DNA of 64,000 bases from Arachis hypogaea (lineage: Eukaryota > Streptophyta > Magnoliopsida > Fabales > Fabaceae), in assembly GCF_003086295.3 (NCBI RefSeq), contig NC_092052.1, positions 75,075,559-75,139,558 on the forward strand, read 5' to 3'. Position numbers and translations under genes: made by a program. The notes under the pieces are model-generated. The model was given only the letters and a program-made list of their open reading frames with translations. It was not told the origin of the DNA and searched no databases. Of the stretch, positions 1-10,465 are shown piece after piece; position 1 is the stretch's first letter, and each line of letters starts with the position of its first letter.

Positions 1-545
1 TTTTGCAATCCTCTTTCTTGGACCTTGGTCAGGTCTCTTTCAGGGATTACTTTTATAACTTTTCATAGTAGGAGACCGACTTCTTTGTGTCGATCTCTTC
101 TAAGTTATTTCGCAATCCTCTTTCTTGGACCTTGGTCAGGTCTCTTTCAGGGATTACTTTTATAACTTTTCATAGTAGGAGACCGACTTCTTTGTGTCGA
201 TCTCTTCTAAGTTATTTCGCAATCCTCTTTCTTGGACCTTGGTCAGGTCTCTTTCAGGGATTACTTTTATAAATTTTCGTTGTAGGAGACCGACTTCTTT
301 GTGTCGATATCTTCTAAGTTATTTCGCAATCCTCTTTCTTGGACCTTGGTTAGGTCTCTTTTAGGGATTACTTTGATAACTTTTCGTTTTGGGCCAGCTT
401 TGTTATGTCGGGCCCTTCTAAGTTAAAGTAATCCTCTTTAATAGGGTTGGCCAGACCTCTTTCCAGGGTTTACTTATAACTTGGTTTGACTTGGTTCGAC
501 TTCTTAATGTTCGACCAGTCTTTAAGTTATTATTTTAGCGATCCG
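1..545 (-). repeat. 3' tandem-repeat array of element A (107-bp unit)
   Basis: The landmark GGAGACCGAC recurs with its GACCGAC core at 74, 181 and 288, giving a 107-bp period; older, more diverged units follow from about 390 to 545. On the sense (minus) strand each unit contains nested inverted repeats: AAGTTAT/ATAACTT, GTAATCC/GGATTGC, GACCT/AGGTC, then a separate hairpin GAGATCGAC/GTCGGTCTC. The same architecture occurs downstream of pol in C and D with different stem bases. The array continues past the left edge. Confidence 0.92.
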
Positions 546-934
546 TAAGACCTCGTCAGGTTCTTTTTTAGATCACTTTCGATAACTTCTTACATTATTC
601 TGTGTTCATCTTTGCCGATTTGTAGAAAGTGGTTGTCATCTCTAGATCGTCCTTTGGGTGAATCGCGTTTTCACCTTTATCGGACGGTTGTCTTTATCGT
701 GATCGTGCAGTGAAATTGTTTTTCACTTTCTGCTGATCTGTTGCTTTATAATCAGACGATGAATGCTTCAGATTAATGCGTCTTGGAATCTTTGTAGAAT
801 ATCTAAAATATATTTTATTTAAAGGAAAAGTGCAAATATATACATATGGGATTGTCTGAGTCTCAACTTGGTGCCTTATTAAAAAACCTTTTCAGGAAAA
901 AGAGTGCATCCAATGATGAGATCTTTTATTTCTT

Positions 935-2349
935 CTAACTATAGTACCTTCTTAGGTTGCAGGCGTGCCATGACCTAGGAAGCTCTCGTCCATCGAGTTC
1001 AGACAGTCTGTAGTAGCCCTTCCCGAGTACTTCTACAACTCGGTAGGGTCCTTTCCAGTTTGCTGCCAACTTTCCTTCTCCTGGTCGAGTTTGTTCCGAT
1101 ATCATTTCGAATTAAGATGAGATCATTCTCTGTGAAACTCCTCGGCACTACCTTTTGATTATATCTGGAAGCCATCATTCGTTTTAGTGCTTCTTCCCTG
1201 ATCCGAGCTCTTTCTTGGATTTCGGGTAGTAGATCGAGTTCTTCCCTCTGAATTTGGGAGTTGGCTTCTTCATTGTAGTAGACTACTCTGGATGACCCTT
1301 CCTCGATCTCTACTGGGATCATTGCCTCCACTCCATATGCTAGTCGAAATGGTGATTCATTTGTGGTGGAGTGTGGCGTTGTTCGATATGCCCATAGGAC
1401 TTGCGGAAGTTCTTCGGCCCAAGCTCCCTTTGCATCTTGTGGTCTCCATTTCAACCCAGCCAATACGACTTTGTTGGCGGCTTCGGCCTGTCTATTGGCT
1501 TGAGGGTGTTCGACGGAGGTGAACTGGTGTTTTATATTTAAGTCGGCTACTAGTCTTCTGAAGCCTGCGTCTGTGAATTGGGTGCCATTGTCCGTGGTGA
1601 TGGAGTGTGGAACCCCAAACCTTGTGACAATGTTTCTATATAGGAATTTCTGGCTTCTTTGAGCGGTGGCATTGGCTAGGGGCTCTGCCTCAATACATTT
1701 TGTGAAATAGTCTACCCCTACTATGAGAAATTTAACTTGTCCTGACCCCTGGGGGAAGGGGCTAAGGGTCGAGCCCCCACCTTGCAAACGGCCAAGGGGA
1801 AGTTACACTGATGAGCTCTTCTGGTGGGGCGATGTGAAAGTTGGCATGTTTCTGACATGGTGGGCATGTCTTTACAAATTCTGTAGCTTCTTTCTGTAGA
1901 GTTGGCTAATAAAACCCCGTCCGGAGCACTTTTTTGGCTAGAGCTCGTGCTCCGTAGTGATTGCCACAAATGCCGCCGTGTACTTCTTCTAACACTTCCT
2001 TTGTGTGGGAGGTCGGTACGCATTTTAGTAATGGTACTGAGATCCCTCTTTTGTACAGGATGTTGTTGATAATGGTGTAGTACTGTGCCTCCCTCTTTAG
2101 CCTTTTTGCCTCTTTTTCTTCTGTGGGGAGTGTTCCTGCTCTGAGGTAGTTAATTATGGGAGTCATCCATCCTTGGTCCTGGTTTGTTATGGCTAGGACT
2201 TTTTCCTCTTCCGAGATTGACGGGTTCTGTAACATTTCCTGGATGAGGCTTCTATTGTTGCCCCCTGGTTTGGTGCTGGCTAGTTTCGAGAGTGCGTCAG
2301 CTCGGGCATTTTGTTCTCGGGGTATGTGGTATATCTTATATTCCCTGAT
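935..2349 (-). pseudogene. Element A integrase region (zinc finger, core, C-terminus), broken
   Basis: Integrase would insert the cDNA copy into nuclear DNA. The HHCC-type finger region (GNHYGARAL ... CPPCQKHAN) lies near 1850-1970. The catalytic core shows DYFTKCIEAE, TTDNGTQFTD and QANRQAEAANK, so the D, D and E positions are present, although NG has become NR before QAE. Damage: TAA at about 2350, a TAG replacing the Trp of GFYWPT at about 1906, a frame change near 1750-1800, and another near 1100. The C-terminus ends with a tyrosine-rich tail just before the stop at 935-937, as in copies C and D. Confidence 0.85.
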
Positions 2350-3888
2350 TTATCCGAGCTGTTGCTTGGTCTTATCTAAATACCTTTTCATGGTGGGATC
2401 TTTGGCTTGGTAGTTCCCTGTTATTTGTGATGTGACAACTTGCGAATCGCTGTAGATGTTGAGTTTTCGAGCTCCAATCTCTTCAGCCAGCTTTAAACCA
2501 GCTGACAGTGCTTCATATTCTGCTTGGTTATTCGAAGCCAGGAACCCGAACTTGAGGGAGAGCTCAACTTGGGTTCCCTGGTTGCTTTCTATTATCACTC
2601 CTGCGCCGCTTCCAGTTTTATTTGAAGAACCGTCCACAGAGAGATTCCACTCTGTGAGGGTTTCCAGGGCATCTATGAATTCTGCGGTAAAATCGGCCAG
2701 ATATTGTGACTTAATGGCCGTCCGAGCTTCATATTGGAGGTCGAACTCTGACAACTCGACTGCCCATTGTAGAATTCTACCTGTTAAATCTGTTTTCTGT
2801 AATATTCCTTTCAAGGGCTGGTTGGTGCGAACTTTGATGGTGTGGGCCTGGAAGTAAGGGCGGAGTCGTCTAGATGTTAGAATGAGAGTGTATGCAAATT
2901 TTTCTATTTTCTGGTAGTTCAGCTCGGATCCCTGTAGTACTTTACCAATGAAGTAGACGGGTTGTTGTCCGTCTTCGTCTTCTCTGACTAGTGCTGACGC
3001 TACTGCCCGGCTTCCTACCGCGAGATATAATATGAGTGGTTCTCCTTTTTGTGGTCGAGAGAGGATAGGTGGCTGTCCTAAGAACTTTTTAAAGTCTTGG
3101 AAGGCTTGTTCACATTCTGTTGTCCACTCGAACTGCTTTCCCTTTCTTAAAGTAGCATAGAAGGGGAGAGATCTTATCGCGGCTCCTGCTAAGAATCGGG
3201 ATAGGGCTGCCAATCTCCCGTTGAGTTGCTGCACTTCTTTGACACAGGTTGGGCTCTTCATGTTGAGTATGGCCCGACATTTGTTCGGATTTGCTTCAAT
3301 TCCTCTTTGTGTGAGCATGAATCCTAAGAATTTTCCTGCTTCTACCGCGAAGGTGCATTTTGCTGGGTTGAGTCGCATGTCATGCTTCCTTATGGTGTCG
3401 AATACTTGGGCCAGGTCGGACAATAATGTCTCTTCACTTTGTGTTTTTATTAACATGTCGTTGACGTAGACTTCCATAATCTTTCCGATGTGATCCGAGA
3501 AGACTTTATTCATTAGCCTCTGATAAGTAGCTCCCGCGTTCTTAAGACCGAAAGGCATCACAATGTAGCAGTAGTTTGCTTTCGGTGTTAGGAACGAGGT
3601 CTTTTCTTGGTGTAGCAGATACATGGGGATCTGGTTGTACCCCGAGTATGCATCCATAAATGAGAGATATTTATATCCGGAAGAAGCGTCTACCATAGCA
3701 TCGATATTTGGGAGTGAGTAAGGGTCCTTTGGACAAGCCTTGTTGAGATCGGTGTAATTGGTGCACATTCACCACTTCCCATTTGATTTTTTCACCAAGA
3801 CAACGTTGGCTAGCCATAGTGGGTATTTGACTTCTCTTATGAATCCTGCTTCCAGTAGTGCATGTACTTGTTCTTCCACAGCCTGGGA
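2350..3888 (-). pseudogene. Element A reverse transcriptase, RNase H and archaeal-type RNase H
   Basis: RT motifs in order: LNKACPKDPYSLPNID, SFMDAYSGYNQIPM, MPFGLKNAGATYQRLMNK, then VYVNDMLIKTQ where the usual YVDD is YVND, so a catalytic metal-binding Asp is lost. A connection/RNase H-like segment follows (WTTECEQAFQDFKKFL ... SRAVASALVRED). After it comes a second RNase H of archaeal type: LSVDGSSNKTGSGAG, NNQAEYEAL and IYSDSQVV supply the D, E and D positions. Two RNase H domains are known from the Tat/Ogre branch. A TGA follows NGKW near 3770, and the ORF ends at a TAA at 2350. Confidence 0.9.
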
Positions 3889-6060
3889 TCATTCTGGCCC
3901 AAGTTTTCTTCGTCTCTGCTGTACCGGTCGAGATCCTGGATAGACCGCCAACTTATGACACATAAGCTTAGGATCTATGCCTGGCATATCTGCGGCTTTC
4001 CATGCAAAGAGATCGACATTATCTCGCAGGAACTGTATCAGTAATTCCTTTGAGTCTCCTTTTAGGATTGTGCCGATATTGGTTATTTTTTCCGAGGTGT
4101 CCCTGATCTGAATCTTTTCTATCTCGTCCTCTAGCTGGGGACGAAGTTCTTCTCGTCGTTGAACTCCGCCCAGCTCGATTGTGTGGAACTCTTCTCCTTT
4201 GCCTCTGAGGTTTAGGCTTTTGTTGTAACAGCAACGTGCCATTTTTTGATATGCTTTTATCGTGGCTATCCCCTTTGGTGTTGGGAATTTCATACATAGG
4301 TGTGGGGTCGAAACTATCGCACCGAGTTCGTTGAGTGTTGTCCGACCTATGAGAGCATTGTAAGCTGAACTTACGTCGACCACGATGTAATCTATTTTGA
4401 AGGTCCTGGATTGGTTCCCTCTTCCGAAGGTTGTGTGTAGTGGTATGTATCCTAGTGGTCGAACCGGGGTGTCTCCTAGTCCGAATAGACTGTTTGGGTA
4501 TGCTTGAAGTTCTTTTTCCTCCAAGCCGAGTTTATCAAAGGCTGTTTTGAATAAAATGTCGGCAGAACTCCCTTGGTCTATTAAGGTGCGGTGTAGGTTA
4601 GCGTTTGCTAATATAATGGTGATGACCATGGGATCGTCGTGTCCTGCGATGACGCCGGATGCGTCCTCTTTAGTGAATGTTATTGCTGGGATGTTGAGTG
4701 CTTCCTCCTTTCCTTCGACATGATATACTTCTTTGAGGTATCTTTTGCGAGAGGATTTGGAGATCCCACCTGCTGTGAATCCGTCATGTATCATGTGGAC
4801 ATGTCTTTCTGGTGTCCGAGGTGATCGTTCCGTTCGTTCAGTATCCTCATCTCTTCGTCTCTTTCTTTGATCATCATCTCGAGTGGCCAAGAATCGATCT
4901 AACTTTCCTTCTCTCACTAATTTTTCTATGATATTTTTTAAGTCGAAGCATTCGTTTGTGGAGTGTCCTCGGACTCGGTGGTATTTGCAATATTCTTTCC
5001 GGTTTCCTCCTCCCTTTTTGCCTTTGAGTGGCCGTGCTGGGGGGATTTTTTCTATATGGCATACTTCTTTGTATATCTCGACCAAGGATGCCCTGAGAGG
5101 AGTGTAATTATGGTACTTTTTGATTTTCTCCCCTTGTCGATCTTCTGTCCTCTTGGATTCCTTGTCTCTGTCTCGGTAGGAGGCCCCTGATTTTGAGGTC
5201 TCTCCTAACCGAGTGTTTTCTTCCATATTGATGTATTTTTCTGCTCGTTCCTGCACTTCATCCAAGGAGGTCGGGTACTTTTTTGATATAGATTGGCTGA
5301 AAGGTCCTTCTCGTAGGCCGTTGATGAGTCCCATGATGGCGGCCTCTGTAGGTAAACTTTGTATGTCCATGCATGTTTTGTTAAATCTTTCCATGTAGTT
5401 GCGGAGGCTTTCCCGATCTCTTTGCTTGATCCCTAGTAAACTAGGGGCGTGCTTGGCCTTATCTTTCTGGATGGAGAATCTGGCCAGGAACTTTTTGGCC
5501 TGGTCATCGAAGCTTAAGATGGACTTTGGAGGTAAGTTGTCGAACCATCAGATTGCTGTCTTCGTGAGAGTTGTGGGAAAAGCTTTGCAGCGAACGGCAT
5601 CTGAGGCGTCGGTAAGGTACATTCTACTTCTGAAATTGCTGAGATGGTGGTTGGGATCTGTGGTACCGTCATATAAAATCATATCCGGGAGTTTGAGGTC
5701 CTTTGGGATTTTGGTTTTCATGATCTCCCTGGTGAATAGATCCTGTTCTTTGCGTGAGTTTTCCTCAGGAGTGATCCGAGGGGCTTTTGATTTGAGATCG
5801 GCTTCTAATTGCAGTAATTTTTCTTCCAATTCTCGATGTCGCCGTAGCTCTCTTTCTAGATCCTTTCCGATCTCTCGTTGTTGTTGGGTTTCTTTTTCAA
5901 GTTGCTTCAAGCGATCTTGAAGTGCTTCTATTGCTCCTGGATTTGGTGAGTCTTTCTTCCCGTCAGTTTTCGGGGTATCTTTCAGTGCAGTGTCCGCGTT
6001 TTTGTGCGGCGTTCTGTCTTCTAAATCCGAATCGTGATCGTTGTCATGGTCGTCCGCCAT
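3889..6060 (-). pseudogene. Element A gag-protease
   Basis: The start at 6060 (MADDHDNDHD) is 22 bp inside the primer site and matches the starts of B and C. Gag has an acidic N-terminus, a coiled-coil-like Lys/Glu/Arg stretch, the retrotransposon gag core (FRSRMYLTDASDAVRCKAFP ... SLLGIKQ) and a zinc knuckle at about 4940-4985 of form C-x2-H-x4-H-x4-C (usual form C-x2-C-x4-H-x4-C). The aspartic protease motif is DQGSSADILF near 4560, followed by a second lobe (YNALIGRTTLNELG). In-frame TGA codons interrupt at about 5548 (before WFDNLPP) and at 3889 after LGPE. Confidence 0.88.
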
Positions 6061-6081
6061 GGTGATGGGAGGACTTCCAGG

Positions 6082-6099
6082 TCCCCGGCAACGGTGCCA
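6082..6099 (-). other. Primer-binding site of element A (tRNA-Asp type)
   Basis: The minus strand matches the complement of the plant tRNA-Asp 3' end with one difference (CACC for CGCC). It lies one base inside the LTR, the expected position for minus-strand priming. The tRNA assignment is from memory of the tRNA-Asp 3' end. Confidence 0.85.
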
Positions 6100-6100
6100 A

Positions 6101-6638
6101 TGTTCCGAGGGTTACCTGAAACTGGAGGTCGATCTCGGATGAGATCTTCTGTACTGGTCGGAGATGACGTGTCCGGCCGGCTGGTTACGGCCAGAGCTGT
6201 TGTGTTCGACTTGTTGGACTGGCTGCACCTCTGATCCTTGGTCACCGAAGGGTGGGGGGTACCTACAAGAGACTCCGATGCTTAAGTTAGCATGGGTTAT
6301 TAAACAGGTTTTATGTAGAATCAAAGTATGAGTTATACCTGGGTGCTCCAGTGTATTTATAGTAGATGGGGCTGACCTTTCTGATAAGATAAGTTAGTTA
6401 TCTTATCTTATCTTTATTTTGGGTGAAGTCAGCTTATCTTCAAGGGAACCGCCTTTATCTCTATAGGCTTGGATTGCCTTTGGATTTAGGTCGTGTTCCT
6501 CTATTTGGGCCCTTTATTGGACTCTCCTGTTAATTTGGCCGACCTCTTTGAGAAGAGATCGGGCAGCCTGACCTGAAGAGGTCGGTTGCTTTGTAGCCAA
6601 TCATCCCAGGTCGGGTAGCTCGACCCAGGGTATGAACA
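6101..6638 (-). repeat. 5' LTR of element A (538 bp)
   Basis: Bounded on the plus strand by TGTTCCGAGGG and CAGGGTATGAACA; read on the minus strand it starts TGTTCATACC and ends CCTCGGAACA, exactly as the two 533-bp LTRs of element C. It contains the TATA and GATAA-palindrome promoter block. Confidence 0.95.
6354..6407 (-). promoter_or_regulatory. Element A LTR promoter: TATA box and GATAA palindrome
   Basis: TATAAATA (minus strand, 6361-6354) lies 21 bp downstream of an inverted repeat with 10-bp arms (GATAAGATAA, 6383-6392, and its complement 6398-6407). The arrangement recurs in B and C. Promoter function is inferred from position and the TATA match. Confidence 0.65.
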
Positions 6639-6640
6639 CC

Positions 6641-6735
6641 TTCTCTGCTGCATGAGTGTGTAGGGCCTATATCCCTAACATAGCAGATTTTCTGCTGCAT
6701 GAGTGTGCAGGGCCTATATCCATGGTGTGGTAGAA
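6641..6735 (+). repeat. 48-bp minisatellite, K 5' LTR copy
   Basis: About two units built on CTGCATGAGTGTGCAGGGCC plus TATATCC and a GGTGTGG tail. The same unit forms a longer array at 17330-17608. Confidence 0.85.
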
Positions 6736-7496
6736 AGGCTACATCCGAAAGGATGTGTTGGGTTGGCACTCTCACCGACATGTGATATCACAGCCAATAG
6801 GACAGGCATTCATCATATACATTTTCTACATGCTTGCTTGCTTTGATTACTTGAGTTATGCCTATTTGAATAACATGTGTAAATGTTAGTTGATTTACCT
6901 GCTATATATGTATGCTACTTGTGTTTTACTTGCTTACATTATTTGTGTTTGTCTGGTGCTGATGAGGTTAGGTAGGCGGTGGCGATGGGATCGCGTGGAG
7001 GGTAGGTTAGCGAAGGCTGTGGGATATAGCAGTGTGATTGGTATTGCTTAGAAATCTCCTAAGTTTAGATAACCCTTTTTACGGTTTATGGTTTAAGTTA
7101 TTTATTTTTGTTAAGCCTAAATATCGATTTTTGATGTGAAGTTCTAGGATTGTCTTTGGCGTCCTGAAACCTTATATCTTACATATTGGGCATTGTTACC
7201 ATACTGAGAACCTCCGGTTCTCATATCATATTCTGTTGTTATTTTTCAGATGCAGGTCGTAACCCACCTCGGTGAGTTGCGTGGTGGTAACAGAGCAGAC
7301 GATCTCCTATCATCTCTTACATTTTGCTTACTTTTGTCTAGTACTCTCGCTTTTGTATTTAATTTGCCTTAGAGTATTGATTTGAGAGATAAGTTGTATA
7401 ACCTGTTTTAAACTTCCAAAAGTCTTTTGTACTTCAGTTTGACTAGATGGCCTAAACTCCGCAAGATGTAGCTAGTCCTCTCTTTCGTACAAGATA

Positions 7497-7498
<2 letters not shown>

Positions 7499-7530
<32 letters not shown>
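7499..7530. repeat. (TA)16 microsatellite
   Basis: Uninterrupted TA dinucleotides inside the K 5' LTR. Confidence 0.97.
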
Positions 7531-7535
<5 letters not shown>

Positions 7536-7824
7536 AATTTAATTATATCTTGTTAATTTAATTATTACCTTGTGTATCCTGGAGCTATCTACAAGCTTTT
7601 ATATATGTATTATATCTTTTCTTGTTCATACCTATGCATTTAGTTATCGTGTATGAATGCTTTGCATTTTTTTTTTGTAATTCCACTTTATGTGACTTTG
7701 AGCTTTTGTTCCTTCATCAGGCTTCTAGTTATCTAAATCCTTGAATATATATACTATAATATGATCTTTACAACAGTCGTGACACTTTGTTATCCTTTGC
7801 TTTATGGCTAGAGGTAAGCCTTAG

Positions 7825-8331
7825 TGTTCATACCCTGGGTTTTAGATGTCCGACCCGGGCTGAGGTCAGAACTACCCGACCTCTTCTCAAAAGAGTTCGG
7901 CCAAATCACCAGAAAAGCCCAGAAAAGGGCCGAAACAGAGGAACACAATCCAAGTCCAAAGGCAGCTCAAGCCTAGAAAGATAAAGGTGGTTCCCCTTAA
8001 AGATAAGAGGACTTCACTCAAAGATAAGATAAGATAACTATCTTACCTTCAGAAAGGTCACTCGACACTATTATAAATAAACTGGAGCACCCAGGTATAA
8101 CTCATGTTCTGATTCTACTAAAAACCTGCTTAATACCCTTGCTAACTTAAGCATCGGAGTCCCTTGCAGGTACCACCACCCTCCGATGACGAAGGATCAG
8201 CACTATTTGCCAGTTCAACAAGTCGGACACAATAGCTCCAGCCACCACCCACAAGTTAGACACGTCATCTCCAACCAGCATAGAAGATCTCATCCGAGAT
8301 TGACCGACAGTTTCAGGTAACCCTCGGAACA
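7825..8331 (+). repeat. 5' LTR of element B (507 bp)
   Basis: Starts TGTTCATACCCTGGG and ends CCTCGGAACA, as in A and C. It is 26 bp shorter than the C LTRs, mainly near the start. Confidence 0.95.
8028..8079 (+). promoter_or_regulatory. Element B LTR promoter block
   Basis: TATAAATA at 8072-8079 lies 24 bp after a GATAAGATA inverted repeat (8028-8036/8039-8047) that has one arm mismatch here. Other GATAA words lie just upstream. Function is inferred. Confidence 0.6.
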
Positions 8332-8332
8332 T

Positions 8333-8350
8333 TGGCACCGTTGCCGGGGA
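8333..8350 (+). other. Primer-binding site of element B (tRNA-Asp type)
   Basis: TGGCACCGTTGCCGGGGA, one difference from the tRNA-Asp complement, one base after the LTR. Confidence 0.87.
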
Positions 8351-8372
8351 ACCTGGAAGTCATCCCATCATC

Positions 8373-10465
8373 ATGGCGGACAACCTTGACAACGACCACA
8401 ATTCTGATTTGGAGAACAGAACGCCGCATAAGAACGCGGATGTCACACCAGACTATACTTCTCAGCCTAATAAAGACGAGAATTCGCCAAACACAGGAGT
8501 CATGGAGGCGCTTCAAGCTCAACAAGATCGCCTAAAAAAACTCAAAAAAGAGGTTAAATATCAAAGGGAAGCCGAGAGAGACCTAGAAGGGAAGCTAGGC
8601 GACGCCGAGAATTAGAAGACAAGCTCCTAAGGCTTAAAGCCGATCCCAAAGCTAAAACTACCCGATCCAGCCACGAAGATAGCCCCCGCAAGGATCAAGA
8701 CCCATTCACCAAAGAGATCATGAAGGCCAAAATCCCAAAAGACTTCAAACCCCCTGACATGACTCTGTACGACGGCACATCAGATCCCATCCATCATCTC
8801 AGTAATTTCAGAAGTAGAATGTATCTCACCGATGCCTCAGATGTAATTCGGTGCAAAGCCTTCCCAACTACCTTGACAAAGACAGCAATTAAATGGTTCG
8901 ACAATCTGCCCCCTAGGTCCATCTCAAGCTTTAACGACTTAGCCAAAAAGTTTCTAGCCAGATTTTCCATCCAAAAGGACAAAACTAAGCATGTCCCAAG
9001 CCTATTAGGGATCAAGCAAGGAGATCGGGAAAGTCTTCGCAGCTACATGAAAAGATTCAACAAAGCATGTCTGGACATACAAAGTCTGCCAACAGAAGCA
9101 GCCATTATGGGTCTCATCAATGGCTTAGGAGAGAAACCTTTTAGTCACTCCATATCGAAAAAGCATTCCACATCTCTGAATAAAGTGCAAGAACGAGCAG
9201 AGAAATACATTAACATGGAGGAAAACTCCCGACTAGGAGAGACCTCAAAATCTGAATTCTTCTACTCCTCTCGAGATAAGGATAAAGAGTCCAAGAAGAA
9301 AGAAGATCAGCATGGAGAAAAGATCAAGAAATACCACAATTACACCCCTCTTCAGGTGTCGCTTGTGGATGTTTATCGAGAAGTATGCCATACTGAAAAG
9401 ATACCCCACCTCGCCCACTCAAAAGCAAGAAAGGATGAAGAAACCGGACAGGATACTGTGAATACCATCGAATCTATGGACATCCCACCAATGAGTACTT
9501 CGATTTGAAGAATGTCATAGAAAAATTGGTAAGAGAGGGGAGACTAGATCGGTACTTAGCCAGCAAAATAGATGAGCCCAGAAAAAGAAGAAGGGACGAA
9601 GAGGTTGGATGAACTGAACGACCACCTCGTACCTCGAAGAGACATGTCCACATGATACACGGAGGATTTGCGAAAGGAGAAATCTCCAAATCATCTCGCA
9701 AAAGACATCTTAAAGAAGTATATCATGTCGAGGGAGGAGAAGGAGCACCCGACCTCTCTACTATCACTTTCACTAAAGAGGACGTAGCTGGCGTCATCTC
9801 GGGACATGATGATCCCATGGTCATCACTATCATATTGGCCAACGTTAATCTCTACTGCACACTGGTGGACCAGGGAAGCTCGGCTGACATCTTGTTCAAA
9901 ACTGCCTTCGACAAACTCGGCCTAGAGAAAAAAGAGCTCAGAGCATATCCGAACAGCTTATTTGGACTAGGAGACACTCCAATCCAACCACTTGGATATA
10001 TCTCACTGCACACAACCTTTGAAAAAGGAAACCGGTCAAGGACGCTCAACATAGACTACATCGTGGTTGACGTGAGTTCAGCCTACAACGCCCTGATAGG
10101 TCGGACAATGCTAAATTAGCTCGGCGCAGTAGTCTCGACTCTACATCTGTGCATGAAGTTCCCAACTACAGAAGGGATCGCCACGATAAAAGGAGACCAG
10201 AAAACAGTACGCCGCTGTTACAACGAAAGTTTGAACCTCGGAGACGAAGGAGAAGAAATCCACACCATCAAACTCGGGGGAGTTCGAAGGCGGGAAGAAC
10301 TTCGTCCACAACCTGAAGGCGAGATAGAAAAAGTCCAAATCGGAGATATCCCAGATAAAACAACCAATATTGGCACAATCCTAAAAGGAGACGTAAAGGA
10401 GTCCCTCATACAGTTCTTAAGAGATAATGTTGACCTTTTCGTATGGAAGGCCGTATGGGCATAGA
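8373..10465 (+). pseudogene. Element B gag-protease
   Basis: Begins MADNLDNDHN at 8373 by comparison with A and C. Gag carries the acidic N-terminus, charged helical stretch, gag core (8720-9240) and a Lys-rich linker. The zinc-knuckle stretch is out of frame, and the ORF closes at about 9508. The protease motif DQGSSADILF is at about 9870-9900 and the second lobe YNALIGRT at about 10086-10110. Frameshifts or stops occur near 8590-8615, 9508, 9612 and 10119. At 10450 a short deletion removes the AADMPG stretch seen in C and D and brings in a stop. Confidence 0.85.

Larger units (their letters stand above)
1..6638 (-). mobile_element. Element A: Tat-type Ty3/gypsy LTR retrotransposon, 3' end beyond the window
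   Basis: On the minus strand, reading right to left, the order is a 5' LTR (6638-6101), a tRNA-Asp-type primer site, gag-protease, RT with two RNase H domains, integrase, a spacer (934-546), and a tandem-repeat array that runs off the left edge. The 3' LTR is not in the window. The right flank (6639 on) is LTR sequence of element K, so A appears to lie in K; the flanking 5 bp are CCTTC but the partner duplication is out of view. The reading frame is conserved over most of its length but carries several in-frame stops and at least one frameshift, so A is a dead copy. Confidence 0.9.
6639..7824 (+). repeat. 5' LTR of element K, part 1 (left end missing)
   Basis: This runs from the A junction to the B insertion. 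Its first 104 bp, including the tail of the 48-bp minisatellite, match the right end of K's 3' LTR (to 17609), which identifies it as the other LTR copy. The rest continues beyond the point where G truncates the 3' LTR. It contains a (TA)n tract and no convincing ORF. I recall similar sequence from peanut Del/Tekay-type LTRs, but did not verify that. Confidence 0.75.

Noticed and set aside
1292..1522. Plus-strand ORFs through 1-6060, 2156-5920 and similar
   Set aside because: Antisense shadows of the conserved element A gag-pol frame.
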